A DNA stretch of 64,000 nucleotides from Raphanus sativus (lineage: Eukaryota > Streptophyta > Magnoliopsida > Brassicales > Brassicaceae). Location of the stretch: NCBI RefSeq assembly GCF_000801105.2, contig NC_079516.1, positions 7,192,001 through 7,256,000 on the forward strand. The letters are read 5' to 3'. The translations under genes and the position numbers were made by a program. The notes below the pieces were generated by a model. It saw nothing but the letters and a program-made list of their open reading frames with translations. It made no database searches and was not told the DNA's origin. Within the stretch, counting starts at the first letter, position 1. Every line of letters starts with the position of its first letter. Shown piece by piece: positions 45,943-58,998 of the stretch.

Positions 45943-46971
45943 ACATAAAACTAATAAACTAATATACGACTATAATTTTATAAATTTGTTATAATTAATA
46001 ACTATATATGTAATTTTTAAAATTACAGATATAAAATATGTTTTTGTATAGTTTTGTAGTTCTAGTTTTTTTTTCTTGAGTGACCATTATGTATTTTTTT
46101 GGGTTGTAGTAGCTGATTTGTGTTAGTTTTGTTAATTTATTTTTAAAGTGTAATAGGAAATCATATTCTCAGATTTGTTTAATGGGATATTGAAATTAAT
46201 TTTCAATTTTATTTGTTCTAGTGAATATCAAGGCCTGTTTACATATTTAACTGGGCTTACAACAATGACCCAAAATTTTTATAATATTTTTCTTCTGTTT
46301 AATTAAAAAGACAAAAATTGTATGGTCCCTATTATTACAAAATGTCGGATAATGCAAAAAATAAAATGAAAAATTCTGCCGACACTTTTGTTTTCTCAGA
46401 CAGAAAAATCAGATTAGGAAAGTGTCGACTGGATCTTTAACATAAATCCTGGCGATTGTTGAAGAGAAAAAAAGAAAAAGTAACAAAAATAGCAATCCTT
46501 CTTCTTCCTCTTCTTCGCTCCTCCGCTCAGACGGAGGAACTTTTACCATCATGTTTTTAAAGGAACTTTTACCCATTATTAATGGTTTAATGGTAATTTT
46601 GTGCATCAACCTACGATCTCTTTTTTTTTTCGAGCAACCTACAATCTCTTTTATTTATTAATTAATGCGTAAATATACAGCTAAAAGAGTTGCTAAAATA
46701 ATGGTACAAGTGCAACTAAAAGAAAACACACGATTCCTAGTAAATGTAACTGTCGTTTGTCATATTTTTTCAACTTAGTTTATTTGCTAATAAATCTAAA
46801 TGTCTAAATAATGCATAACTAATTATACAACTACATACAAAAAATACACGACTTCTCATACATTTTACTTTCGTTTATAATATTTTTTCATTCCAATTCA
46901 AATATTAAAAATGCGATGTCGTGTGTTGTACCCATCTATATGAAACTCAAACATGTGGAATTCAATAAGAT
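45641..46971. other. AT-rich DNA with an (AT)n(GT)n microsatellite
   Basis: The microsatellite spans about 45875-45942. A short minus-strand frame at 46409-46609 encodes a Glu-rich low-complexity peptide from a TTCTTCCTC tract and is not convincing. No gene. The left part is probably Helitron body. Confidence 0.5.
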
Positions 46972-47013
46972 GACTATCAAATTGTCGTCAAAAAAAAAAA
47001 AAGACTATCAAAT
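46972..47013 (+). mobile_element. Ultra-short retroposon tail with 11-bp TSD
   Basis: GACTATCAAAT occurs at 46972-46982 and 47003-47013. Between them are only 20 bases: TGTCGTC followed by 13 A. This is the layout of a LINE or SINE copy cut down to its last few bases and poly(A). Confidence 0.7.
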
Positions 47014-47403
47014 CAACGTTGAGTGTATCACCGTAGAATAGGACCTAAGACAATTCAAAATTATAATTAAGCGACAAGAGCACATAATGTGAAATAAAAA
47101 ATTATAGTTTATAGGTCGTAACTTCAATATTATTATTTATTGTATAACATCTATTATAGTATTTAGCAAAAAAACACCTATTATGAAGTATATATATTCA
47201 TTATGTATTTATACAGACTATAATAAATATCGAAACAATAATTTGATCTTTAAGTAAATCTATGTTAGTTTTATCAGGCGTTTATACTGTAAAATAATAT
47301 GTTAAATTTATAATATTTATATTAGAACAAATAGTTTTATTTATTTTAAAATATGATCGGCATTGTAGGCTTTAACTAAATCTAACATTGTTGTATTAAT
47401 AAA

Positions 47404-48740
47404 CTAGGATCGGCCCGCCTTACAGATGGAATATACTTTACTTGTAATCTAAGTTATTTTTCTGTATACTTTTATGGTTTTTATTTTAGATTTGTATTTG
47501 TAAGAGATGTGTATGATGCATTATAAAAAAGTCATATTACATCATACAAATAGTATAAGAAAAAAAATGATAACAATTTTAGACACTTATCAATAAAAGA
47601 TACAAAATATTTGTTTTGACATCAATTATTGTAATTGGTGTTGTTATATAACTTATCTTGGTCTATATTAATATTTATTAAGCAAGTGAAGATCAATTAA
47701 AACATATATTGTATTTTCATATACGTGTAAAAATATTCAGTTTACTCTAAATTAAAAAATAATACCAAAATTCATAAATATCTGGATAGAGTTGAAAATT
47801 TTAACCCCGAGACACGAATAGATCCGAAATGAATCTGAGACTCAAATCGAGCCCAAATGAATATCCAAAAAACGCTCAAACATATATATGTTTTATGGTA
47901 GTTATTTCTAAGTTTCTAAAAGTCCCATGCAAGTTACGTTTAGATCTTTAACAAAAAAATTTACGTTTAGAATATTGGTATAGTTGCTTTGTCAAAAAAA
48001 ACAAATACTGGTATAAATAACGGGATAAATTTTATTTGTAATCTACAAACGTTTCATGAGTATGTTTTAGATTTGTATTTGTAAGAGATATGTATGATAC
48101 ATTAAAAGAATCATATTACATCATACAAATAGTATAAGAAAAAACAAATGATATCAATTTGAGACACTTATCAATACAAAATATTTGTTTTGACATCAAT
48201 TATTGTAATTGGTGTTGTTATATAACTTATCTTCGTCTATATTAATCTTTATTAAGCAAGTGAAGATAAAAAACATATATTATATTTTCATATACGTGTA
48301 AAAATATTCAATTTACTCTAAACTAAAAATTATACCAAAATTTATAAATATCCGAATAGAGTTGAAATTTTTAATCCCGAGACACAAATAGATCCGAAAT
48401 AAATCTGAAACTCAAACCGAGTCCAAATGAATACCCAAATGTACAAACTTATTTATATATAAATTTGATGGTAGTTATTTCTGAGTTTCTAAAAGTCCCA
48501 TGCAAGTTACGTTTACAGCTTTAACAAAAAAAAAGTTACATTTAGAATATTGGTATAGTTGCTTTGTCAAAAAAAAAAACAAATACTGGTATAAAAAACG
48601 GGATAGATTTTATTTGTAATCTACAAACGTTTCATGTGTACGTTTGTAACTTATCCTTGCACTCGGGTGGCTTAGACCGTATAATGATGTCTTCTAGATT
48701 TTATATTTCTTTACCAGGATCGGTCCGCATTACGCCAGAT
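47404..48740. repeat. Tandem direct duplication with 581-bp period
   Basis: Two full units share TTAGATTTGTATTTGTAAGAG (47486 and 48067), CAATTATTGTAATTGGTGTT, TTCATATACGTGTAAAAATA and TTGGTATAGTTGCTTTGTC in the same order; a partial third starts near 48590. The unit begins beside CTAGGATCGGCCCGCC (47404), which recurs as CCAGGATCGGTCCGCA (48715). Those words look like decayed minus-strand Helitron 3' ends, so the duplicated unit may be Helitron-derived. Confidence 0.7.
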
Positions 48741-49039
48741 TATGATTTATATGTGATACGTATAACTATATAATAAAGTTTATGGTCTTAAAAAATGTTA
48801 GGGTGTGAAGGGATTAGGTATGCTAAAATTAATTATATTTGATTTCGATGGTTGTGTCTATATTAATAGATTACATCATATAATATACTATATTGGACGG
48901 TTGACGTGTAGGTGGTGTTCTACCATGTTGTATGTTTTTGATAATTTTGAATCCATAATTAGTTGGTTAGTGTGCTATATTTTGGGTTCTTAAGAATGGA
49001 CTTGTAGTTCTCAAGATCATCATTTCCATAAATAGATTG
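48741..49039. other. AT-rich DNA, no gene recognised
   Basis: A 62-codon frame at 48805-48993 has no recognisable motif. Confidence 0.5.
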
Positions 49040-51775
49040 GGCTCACCCAGGGGCGGACGTAGGTGAAGAGATATGGGGTCACGTGCCACCGTATATTTTT
49101 TATTTTCCTTTCATAATCTATTCAATTCAGGCAATACTCCTCAAATCCTACAAGTAAACTAGGATAAGATCCGCGTCTTGCACGGAATGAAGTTGATATT
49201 TTTTATGTTTTGGAGAATGAAATAATAGTTCGATTTTATTTGAATTAGGGGTGTTCAATCCGAATAAAGGGTTGGTTTCGGTTCGGTTTGGTTTTTTCGG
49301 TATTTCGGTTTGTAAAATATAACTAATATTCTAAATCCATATTTACTTCGACTCGATTTAGTTTATAAACCGTCGGTTTGCATTTTATTCGGTTTATACC
49401 AAAAAACAAAAAGATTTAGTTTGAGATCATATTATATATTATACGAATTTTGGAGTTATGTTGTCAAAAAGTCATTTATTAAACAATATTATATATTTAA
49501 TAAAAGAATAAAAAACAAAAAAATGTTTCTATCATCTAATAAAATAATCAAATCTAAAATTAATATCAAAGCTCTAAATTTAAAAAAAAAAAAAAACAAA
49601 ACATAAGTATGAAAGAAAAGTTTTATTATTCTTTCATATTTAGTTATCATCAAATTAATATGTCTTCGATTGAACACAACTCTGTTTGTTTAAAGATAAA
49701 AAAAAGTTGTAAAGAATTTCAACTAATTGTTATCCATCAAATTTATAATATTTATTTCAATTTAGTTATTCTTAAAATAAAGCAAAAAAATCAAAAAGAA
49801 AGACTAAGAAATAAGAAATCTCAGTTGTAATAAATTATTACTTAATTATAGTTTAAGTGATTTAAGTGATTTAATATATATGGGATATGTTGAGTTGAAC
49901 ATTTTTAATTATAATTGTGGACCGAAATCTATTTTGAATTTATGATGAGCCTCATTGATTTGGGCTTAAATTTTTTATCAACATGTTTATATCTATAAAA
50001 ACTGTAATATGGTCAATAAGTCATTTTTATTCCAAAACAGGTTCTACAACTTTTTTAATATTTAATTTTCACATCATTGAGAACCATTTTAATGATTTTA
50101 GAACCAGCACCTTATTATTTCTAAAATCAAATTACTTTGACTTTAGCCTTCCACATAGTTTTGAAAAGTTTCACATGGACGATTAAATTGATGCAACCAA
50201 TCTTGTTGCTTTAAATCGTTAGTATTTATATATATATATATATAAATTCATAGTAATACAATTTTATGATCAGTTATATATTATTATAACAAAAAAAATT
50301 AAGCTATTGATCACAAAATTTTCAAAGTGAGTCTTCAAATTTCTATTAATTTATAGATGTTTTGAAAATTCAAAATATAACACATAAGAAAAATAAAAAT
50401 GTTTTTACTCTATAGTTACTGTGATTATTTAATATCTTTTAATAATTTAAAATTAAACAAAAAGAACTAAGATAAAAAAATTGTTATCAAATATTTATTA
50501 TTCATAATCATTAATTTTCCTATATACGTTAATTATATTAGGTAATTTCGTAGCTTTTATTTAAGGAAGGTTATTTAATTTGAATATTTATTTAATAAAA
50601 ATTAATATTAACACAATTTTATGATCATTTGTATCTTATTACAACAAAACAAATTAAGCTATTGATCACAAATTTTTCAAAGTGGAATCTTCAAACTAAT
50701 AGTTTATAGACGTTTTCAAAAATTCAAAATATAACATATAAGAAAAATTAAATATTTTTATTATATAGTTAATGTGATTGTTTAATATCTTTAATAATAT
50801 AAAATAAAATATAAAAGAACTAAGATACAATTTTTTTTATCAAATATTTGTTATTCATAATAATTAATTTTCATATATACATTAATCATATTAGGTAATT
50901 TCGTAACTCTTATTTATGGAAAGTGCGAGATTTTTTTTGTACATTATTTATCAATTTGATAGTTAGTTTAATAAAAAGTGTAATATAAGTTAAGATGGAC
51001 CAACATATTTTTCTAAGAATAATATATTTTATATAGTTATTTATTAAATGAGATTTCATAATCATATAGTTCTATGATCAACACTTGTATAATAAGTTTA
51101 TAATTTATAAGTGTTCTTGAAAATTCATTGAATGTTTTAATATTAAAATATTTATGTAATCTTATATGGTATATATTTTAATCTATATATATATATATAT
51201 TTGTTTTATTATTAAATGATATTTTTTACTCATATGATTTTAAAATCATGTGTATCTTTTTATAACAAAAATGTTAAACCATTGATCATTAATTTTAACA
51301 TATTCATTTTAATATTTTTAGTCATTTATTGTCATTTTTTAAATTCAATATATAACATATACGAAAAAATCTAAATTTAAATTTTGTAGCTAATTTGATT
51401 GATTAATTTATTTTAATAATATAAAATTAAACAAAAATGATGGAGGATATATAATTTGTTATCGAATCTTTATTATTAGAATCATTAATTGTCATATATA
51501 TATTAGTCATTTATAGTAATTTCGTATGTTTTATTTAAGGAAAGAAAAGAAATAAATCAAATTAGACTATTCATTTTTTTAATTTCAATGTAACCATGAT
51601 ATGTAGAATTAATTAACATCCTAATTGAGTGATACATGGACATTGGACTTTTTCTAAATACTACAAAAATAAGGAATTAATTTTTGAAATGTTTATTCTT
51701 TAATATATAGGGGATGTGATGAAAAATTATATGCCCACGTCTAAATGGACCCCTACGTCCACCACTGGGCTCACC
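49040..51775. mobile_element. hAT element (about 160 bp of its own DNA) with perfect 8-bp TSD, hosting a Helitron
   Basis: GGCTCACC flanks both ends (49040-49047, 51768-51775). Termini are CAGGGGCGGACGTAGG (left) and, inverted on the right, CAGTGGTGGACGTAGG. Apart from a Helitron at 49159-51714 the hAT part is only about 110 bp on the left and 53 bp on the right, so it is a MITE-like hAT derivative. Confidence 0.85.
49159..51714 (-). mobile_element. Helitron, minus strand, 2.56 kb, nested in a hAT element
   Basis: The 3' end CTAG (49159-49162) is preceded by A and followed inward by ATCCGCGTCTTGCACGG. The 5' end on the minus strand is TCCCCTATATATTAAAG, ending at 51714 before T. The interior holds three related blocks of about 350 bp (near 50260, 50620 and 51240). 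There is no RepHel protein. Frames at 49421-50186 are AT-driven. Confidence 0.75.
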
Positions 51776-52272
51776 AGGATTGTACTTCATTACCGTTTAT
51801 GTTATGATGAATATGATATCGAAGAGCTGAATAAACAGTGGAAGTGTAAATCTAATCAATACTATTAAACTAGAATATAACTTGCGCCTTGCGCAGGGTG
51901 AAAATGTTCAATAAAATAATTAGGGAACATTTAAAAAAAAAAAAAAATTAGGGAACATTACATATTCTATATGTGAAAATTGTCAAAATGGTATGAGTAA
52001 TAATATATAGGAGTTAACATTATTAATAAAATAATATACCTTAGACTTTAAAGTATATGTTCCGGTCTTGTGCTAAAATAGTTGATTGTCACTGCATCTC
52101 TTTGAAAAAATAATGGTCTACTTATATACCGAAGCCATATCAAATAGTAATGAGTGTATGCGATTATAAACATAAATACACGTGTCATACACAGTCATAA
52201 TTTTGGTGAGCAACACAGCTATCCAACAAATTCTAATTAATATATTTGTCTAATTTCCATTATTGACGACCA

Positions 52273-52337
52273 AAATTTTAGCAAGTTTTTTTTTGACGGC
52301 AAACGGCTATTCTATTACTCAAACAAATTTTAGCAAG
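52273..52337 (-). mobile_element. Retroposon tail with 13-bp TSD
   Basis: AAATTTTAGCAAG at 52273-52285 and again at 52325-52337 flanks a 39-base insert (52286-52324). On the minus strand the insert ends GTTTGCCGTC followed by nine A. The second duplicate copy (from 52667) keeps the empty site GACCAAAATTTTAGCAAG. Confidence 0.75.
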
Positions 52338-52809
52338 TTTATATTTATTGTAGATCATCTTTTCATAGTTTAGGAAATGCATAAATATCATGGTCAAGAT
52401 TGATAAAATTATCCTCGAAATTATAGATATTTGGCTCAAATAATATCAATCACCCCCAAATCACTATAAATTTGGCTTCTAATTTTATATGCTTCCCATA
52501 TTCCAAAACATGCAATAATGTTGTATGTGGTTCCTATTTTCGAAATTCGAAATGTTGAAAAAAAGCACACATATATATAAAAAAATGTATAATTAAAAGA
52601 ATGTATAAGTAGATGTATACATATATGCATTTTTTAGATATTTCATAATTCATATCTTGACCAAAATTTTAGCAAGTTTATATTTATTGTAGATCATCTT
52701 TTCATAATTTAGGAAATGCATAAATATCATGGTCAAAATTGATAAAATTATCCTCGAAATTATAGATATTTTGCTTAAATAATATCTATCACCCCCAAAT
52801 CACTATAAA

Positions 52810-54725
52810 CTAGGTGTTTTACCCGCACTTGCGGGTTTAAAAAATTTCAAAAATTTATAAATACTAAATATCATTAGAATAAATCTTCAAAACCCATTAG
52901 CATAAACTATTTTCATGCTTTTGAATTGTTAAATACATATTATTCTTTATATAAGATAAAGTGCTTTATTTTAATATAATATCTTCATTACATAAAAAAC
53001 GTGAAAACATTCATATATATACATAAAACTATATACAGATATTTATATATATTTAAAAATATTATGATGCAAATTATTAATGAAATTCTTTTTTTTAATT
53101 TATGGATAATTATATACTATTAACTAATCTAATTATTTATTAAGGGTAATAAATATTTTAAATGCTCTAATTTTTATCATGATAGCAAAAAATTACTTTG
53201 TAAATAATATTAAAAATTTTTTGAATTCTTTGCCAAATTTTCAAAATTATAACAATGAGTAATTTTTATTGTCCTAAAATGTTTATCTTACAAGAGATGA
53301 TTTATATTATGTTATGTGAGATGTATATATATATAGAGTCGGGTCAATATTACTAAACAAAATATAATATAAACATATAGATGATATTTTAATATTACTA
53401 AAGTAAATATAATATAAATTTAAATATGATACTATCGTTATAATATTTTTAGTTATTCTCAAGATAATGGTACAGTTAAATCACTAAAATTATTTACTAA
53501 GACTATAATTAAACATAAACTATGTTTAAATCTAAAATTATGGAAAATATATTAAATCAGGAAAACTAAAATAATATATATACTTACATAGAGTTGGTAA
53601 TAGAGTCGGTTTAAATAATAAAATAGATTCTGCATCGTAGATAAGTTTCCTTGTGTTAGCACTTATATATTATTATTATGATAAGTAGAGTTAACTATTA
53701 TATTTTACAGTTAATCACTTACGGATAATGAAATAATGAACCAACAATATAAAATTTGGATGCACCAAATATACATCTCTTGTATCAATTAATATTTAGT
53801 ATCAATCTGAAACATATACCAAAAATGAGCCTTTAATCAGAAAACACCAAAATGAAAATCAACCAATATGTATCCAAAAGTTAATTAATCATAAATAAGA
53901 TGATTTAATATTGTGATTGTCTTAAATCACATGTTTAATTAAAATATAAAATAATTAAAATTATTAATTATATTTATTAAGCATATGATAAATAAGCAAA
54001 ATTACCTAAACTATTGGAAAATATGATAAATAAGCAAAATTACTTAAAATTTTACTTTAAAACATCAAAATAAGAATCAACCAGCATATATCAAAAATAA
54101 TTATAAATAAGATGATATATACTAAATAAGATGTTATAATATTGTGATTATCTTAAATCACATGTTTAATTAAAATTATTAAAAATAAGTAAAACTATTA
54201 ATTATAATAAATTAAGCATATAATAAATAAATAAAATTACCTAAAACTATGGAAAACATGACAAATAATCAAAATTAACTAAAATCATGGAATACATGAC
54301 AACTAAGCAAATTTACCACATGTGTAATTAAAATATAAAATAAGTAAAATTATTAATTATATTTATTAAGCATATGATAAATAAGCAAAATTAACTAAAC
54401 TATTGGAAAATATGACAAATAAGTAAAATTACTTAAAATTTTACTTAAAAACATTAAAATAAGAATCAACCAGCAGATATCAAAAATAATTATAAATAAG
54501 ATGATATATACTAAATAAAATGTTATAATATTGTGATTATCTTAAATCACATGTTTAATTAAAATTATTAAAAATAAGCAAAACTATTAATTATAACAAA
54601 TTAAGCATATAATAAATAAATAAAATTACCTAAAACTATGGAAAACATGACAAATAAGCAAAATTAGCTAAAATCATGGAAAGCATGACACATAAGCAAA
54701 TTTACTTCATAAATAATAGTATAGA
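52810..54725 (-). mobile_element. Helitron, minus strand, 1.92 kb, with an empty-site control beside it
   Basis: CTAG at 52810-52813 precedes a hairpin (ACCCGCACTTGCGGGT). The 5' end on the minus strand is TCTATACTATTATTTATG, ending at 54725. The empty site at 52461-52480 (CACTATAAA^TTTGG) matches the flanks exactly and proves insertion between A and T. The interior contains repeated blocks (near 53890, 54060, 54300 and 54480). Confidence 0.88.
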
Positions 54726-54950
54726 TTTGGTACCTAATTTTAATGCTTCCCATATTCCAAAACATGCAATAATGTTGTATGTGGTTCCTATTTTCGAAAT
54801 TCGAAATGTTGAAAAAAAGAGCACACATATATAAAAGAATGTATAGTTAAAAGAATATATAAAAGAATGTATAAGTATATGTATACATATATGCATTTTT
54901 TACATATTTCATATTGCAAGTAAGCATACATATATATATATATATATATA

Positions 54951-55277
54951 CTAGGTGTTTTCCTACACAATGTGCAGTAAAAAAATTAAAATATTTTTTA
55001 ACAGATAAATATAAATTATATTTAATTTTTATTAATATTATAAATTTTATTTTTCTTATCAATCTTATATTATAAATTTGATCTAACTGAACGTTAAAAT
55101 TAAGATAAAAACAATTTTGTTTATTTGAATTATATTTAAGAATGTGCATATATATATTTAAAATTATAATCTTATGTAGATTTTTCTATCTATTTATTTT
55201 AACTAAATATATTAAATAAATATGTAAAATTGCATAATTGTCAAAAATTAAAATTAAAAAATATTTATAAAATCTGT

Positions 55278-55326
<49 letters not shown>

Positions 55327-55713
55327 AAACTAATAATTTTACGATTTAATTTGATTTTATGATTTAATTTTTATAATTTTCTAAAAATATGTATATATCT
55401 TTGAAATATTTTTAATTTAAATGATATTTCGAAATTTAAAATACCATAATTGAATATATTTATTTTAATGATGATTTATGAGTTATTACCATATTTTTAA
55501 AAAGTCCAAAAATATAAATCTACAATAAATGTAATATATGAGTTATTACCATATTTTAAAAAGTTTACCAAAAATATAAATTAACATTAAATATAATTGT
55601 CCATGTCATATTAATCTATAAGACATGTCATCAATTTTAGTAGATATGTCATATTATTTTTGTGAGAATGATTGTAGAGAAGACATATGGCAAAATCACT
55701 TCTCAAATATAGA
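54951..55713 (-). mobile_element. Helitron, minus strand, 763 bp
   Basis: CTAG at 54951-54954 after A, then CCTACACAATGTGCAG. The minus-strand 5' end reads TCTATATTTGAGAAGTGATT, a well-known Helitron start, ending at 55713. The right flank base is C, not the expected T. A (TA)n tract (about 55272-55324) is inside. Confidence 0.65.
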
Positions 55714-55725
55714 CCAGGGGATATA

Positions 55726-56065
55726 CAAAAGAATGTATAAGTTCAAGAATATATAAAAAAATGTATAAGTTCAAGAATATATAAAAGAATTAATGTATAA
55801 GTTCAAGAATATATAAAAGAATATCAGTAAGGATAAAAAATATAAAAGAATGTATAAGTTCAAGAATATATAAAAGAATGTATAAGTTCAAGAATATATA
55901 AAAGAATGTTAGTAAGGATAAAAATATATATATAAAAGAATGTATAAGTTCAAGAATATATAAAGAATGTATAAGTTCAAGAATATATAAAAGAATTTCA
56001 GTAAGAATAAAATAAATATATAAAAGAATGTATAAGTTCAAGAATATATAAAAGAATGTATAAGT
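55726..56065. repeat. Minisatellite of about 28-bp units
   Basis: Units of the form AAGTTCAAGAATATATAAAA then GAATGTAT repeat about ten times, with interspersed CAGTAAGGATAAAA variants. The unit resembles AAAAGAATGTATAAGTAGAT in the duplication at 52.6 kb. The long minus-strand frame here (Leu/Ile/Tyr-rich) is a by-product. Confidence 0.8.
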
Positions 56066-56457
56066 TATGTACACATATATGATAGCAAAATCAGCAAAGC
56101 ATGTGATAATTAGCATACAAAAAAATATGATCCGTACAGATGCAAAGGAAAAATATAATAAAAAACTCGAAATGCATGTGTCTTTGGACTCGACAACTCA
56201 TTTTATATAACATGTTTGTAATGCATATGTGTCAAATAATATAAAGAAGGAGCCAAATAATATGTTGGGAATGAGAATATAACAAACATAATAGGACAAA
56301 TGGCATTATATGTAATTACTCTAGTAAATTAAGGATAATTTTAAATGATGGCTAAGGAGGATTGTGAGAGTGACACATAGGCATAATGGCAACATCGAAA
56401 TTAGTTTACTTTTAAAGGTTAAATTTTTAAAATGCTTCTGGATTAATAATAAGGGGA

Positions 56458-58606
56458 TTGGATCATGATCTATTCATATAAGTTTGGTCCAACGATTATT
56501 TTCTCATGTTATCTATTTAAAAATAAATAATATAAATATAACTACCTTTTTATTATACATATCTAAACATAACATTCATTCTAGTCCCAAATTTTTAGGA
56601 GCCCATTTTTCTAAATACATTTTTAGATGACAGTTATATAAATAACAAAGCAAAGTGAATAATTATATCGTATTTGATATTAATAGATAACAACACACGC
56701 AGATATAATACTTTTTTTGTAAGCGGTTTAGATATTGTGTCTACTTTCTTTTGATTAAGTTTCTAATGTGTTTATAAAAATCTAGATTTTAATTAAAATT
56801 TAAAAAAAAATATAATTACAAACAAAAACACAAATATAATTATTAAAAATACAACTATAAATTAAATTTCTAAAAAATAATTAAAACAAAAGATAGTTCT
56901 TAACTTAAATGTATAGTGGTAAAATTCAATTGAAATATTATAATTTGTTTAAGGTCGTTGCTAGCCATAGAAAAATACATTTGGTGCCTAAGTAATCTAC
57001 AACTTTCGAAGCTCAGTTATGTTTGTTTGCTATTATGTAAATAGCTAATTTGGTTTTATTGTTTCTATTAGTTTCTTAAACTTTACAGTTTTAATTTAAT
57101 ATTTTGTAGTCTTATATAAATGAATAATATTATTTTTATGTTTTTATTAATGTAATATTATTTTTAATGTCTTTCCTTCCATTGATAAAAAATGTAGTTA
57201 ACTATTTTATAATTATTTTATGTCTTCTGCATTAATTTTTATATGTAATTCTCTCTTTTCTTTTGTAAAATAATATTGTTACATCAGAATATATGTTGTT
57301 AATTTCTTTCTCGAAGGCATTTGTTTATTTGAATGTGGTATCTGTTTAGCTAATTTTTGTTAATAATATTGATCCCATGTGAATTCCTACATCATATTCT
57401 TTAGTATGCTTGTAGAATTGTAATTGAAATCAAAGTAACAGTAAAGAGATAAAATGGTATTTATGTAATTTTGTAGATAATACTAAACCAAATAGGGAAA
57501 TTAGGCTTAATAACCAAGAAAAAACTACAATTCACTAAATAACAAAAACCTCACATTCTCTCATGTTTTCTCTTTCTATCTCTCTATTCTCACACCCAAA
57601 ATCTAATTTTCCTTTTTTTTTGGTTATTTGGCAAATAAGTCTAATAAAATTCAAAATGAGACTAAAATATTAAACAGTACATAGCTTATGGAAACTTGAT
57701 CCTGTTTTATATTCTCACGTATTAAACACTTCTCATATGTCTTTAACATTCAAATAGGAAAAGGTTTGAGAATAAAAAAGTTACAATATCATTATTTTCT
57801 TATAGTCTCAATTATTAAACACCTTCCATGTGTCTTTGAACATTAGAATAGAAAAAAGTTTGAGAATAAAGATTTTATGATGTCATTATTTTTTAAATTT
57901 CTTATATAATATTGATGCAATGTGGCATGTGGGTGTCCAGCTGTGAATTAGTGATTACTCTTCTCCTCACCATTTTTTTGTCACTGATCCTCACCATTTT
58001 GATAAAAGCATTTTTCCATTTATTATATGAAAACACAATAAAATATGTATATAAAATATTTGGTGTGATGAATAGTATTCATTTTACACTAAATTTGGTG
58101 GGATGGTATAATTTTTGGTATTTCATTGGATATTATACCAAATTTGGCGTTCTGGTGTTCCCTTGGAGATGGGCCTTATAAGCTTCAGAAACCTTCTTCA
58201 CGATTTCCCAGACTGGGCGTGACATTCACATATGAAATAATTTCTAGGATTTATCTCAGTTCCAAACCTCTCACTTTTCGGGTTCGGGTTCGAAATGCAC
58301 TTAATATGAAATATTTAGATTTTATAAGAAAATCTCGTGTATGTTGAACCATAGTAGTTTGAAAGCAAGAGATAGAAATGATTTGGATTGCAATGAGAAT
58401 TATAAAAATGGACATTCGTATTTATATGAGTAAATAACGGAGGAGTTTTATTGTAACGTAGTGGGGTGTGGACAAAGACAAAATAGTATAATCAGATGAT
58501 GTGAATATTAGATGCCTTACAACCAAAGTTTCTTTGATATGAAGAAAGGAGGGAATTACCGAGGTGGCTTCTTAATGAATAAGGGAAATTGCTAAAATTA
58601 TATATA
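56458..58606. other. AT-rich DNA, no gene; pair of about 95-bp direct repeats
   Basis: Near 57712-57895, TATTAAACACTTCTCATATG...GGTTTGAGAATAAA is repeated as TATTAAACACCTTCCATGTG...AGTTTGAGAATAAA. A frame at 57912-58181 has a hydrophobic start but no family resemblance. Confidence 0.5.
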
Positions 58607-58640
58607 TCTCTATAATATTATTTGAGAAGTCAGTTTCCTA
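58607..58640 (+). mobile_element. Helitron 5' terminus (plus strand)
   Basis: TCTCTATAATATTATTTGAG at 58607, preceded by A, is a typical Helitron start (TC...TTTGAGAAGT). The matching 3' end is not certain: the CTAG at 63037-63040 pairs better with 61576. Confidence 0.6.
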
Positions 58641-58998
58641 CGTGTCGCGCTCATGTTAACTCTCACGGTAGTTGATTATGATGATACCCTTAATGAATCA
58701 AATATATCTAATTATAATTATTAAACATTTATTTTGTTTTATTTTTTCTTTTCTATTTAGGTTTCCTTTTTTCTTCAAATAACTTATATATAAAGAAAAT
58801 TTATAAATTTAAAAACGAAAATATCTTTTATATATAGTGTAATTCATAATAAGGAAATTTCAAAATAATTTTGATTTTAAAGTAAAGAAAAATAATCTTC
58901 CCTTTTTAAAAATAATCTTAACAATATAATATATATTTTAAAATTATTAAGCATTTTATTTAAATCAATATATTTCTCATATTATTACAAAATAATTT

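Larger units (their letters stand above)
52269..54920. repeat. Tandem duplication of about 340 bp; copy B split by a Helitron
   Basis: Copy A is 52269-52666. Copy B is 52667-52809 plus 54726-54920. Shared words run in order: AAATTTTAGCAAG, GTAGATCATCTTTTCATA, CACCCCCAAATCACTATAAA, ATGCTTCCCATATTCC, AATGTTGTATGTGGTTCC, GTATACATATATGCATTTTT. Copy A has a retroposon tail that copy B lacks; copy B has a Helitron that copy A lacks. Confidence 0.85.
51870..56457 (-). mobile_element. Helitron, minus strand, 4.6 kb with nested insertions
   Basis: The 3' end CTAG (51870-51873) follows A and is backed by the hairpin TGCGCCTTGCGCA. The 5' end reads TCCCCTTATTATTAATCC on the minus strand, ending at 56457 before T. 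Within it lie a local tandem duplication, two more Helitrons, a retroposon tail and a minisatellite. No RepHel gene is seen. Confidence 0.65.

Noticed and set aside
55790..56116. A 108-codon minus-strand frame rich in Leu, Ile, Tyr and Ser that looks like a membrane protein
   Set aside because: It is the translation of the 28-bp minisatellite, not a gene.
57912..58181. A short hydrophobic protein (possible small membrane protein)
   Set aside because: No conserved motif, AT-rich repeat surroundings, and no leader or splice context.
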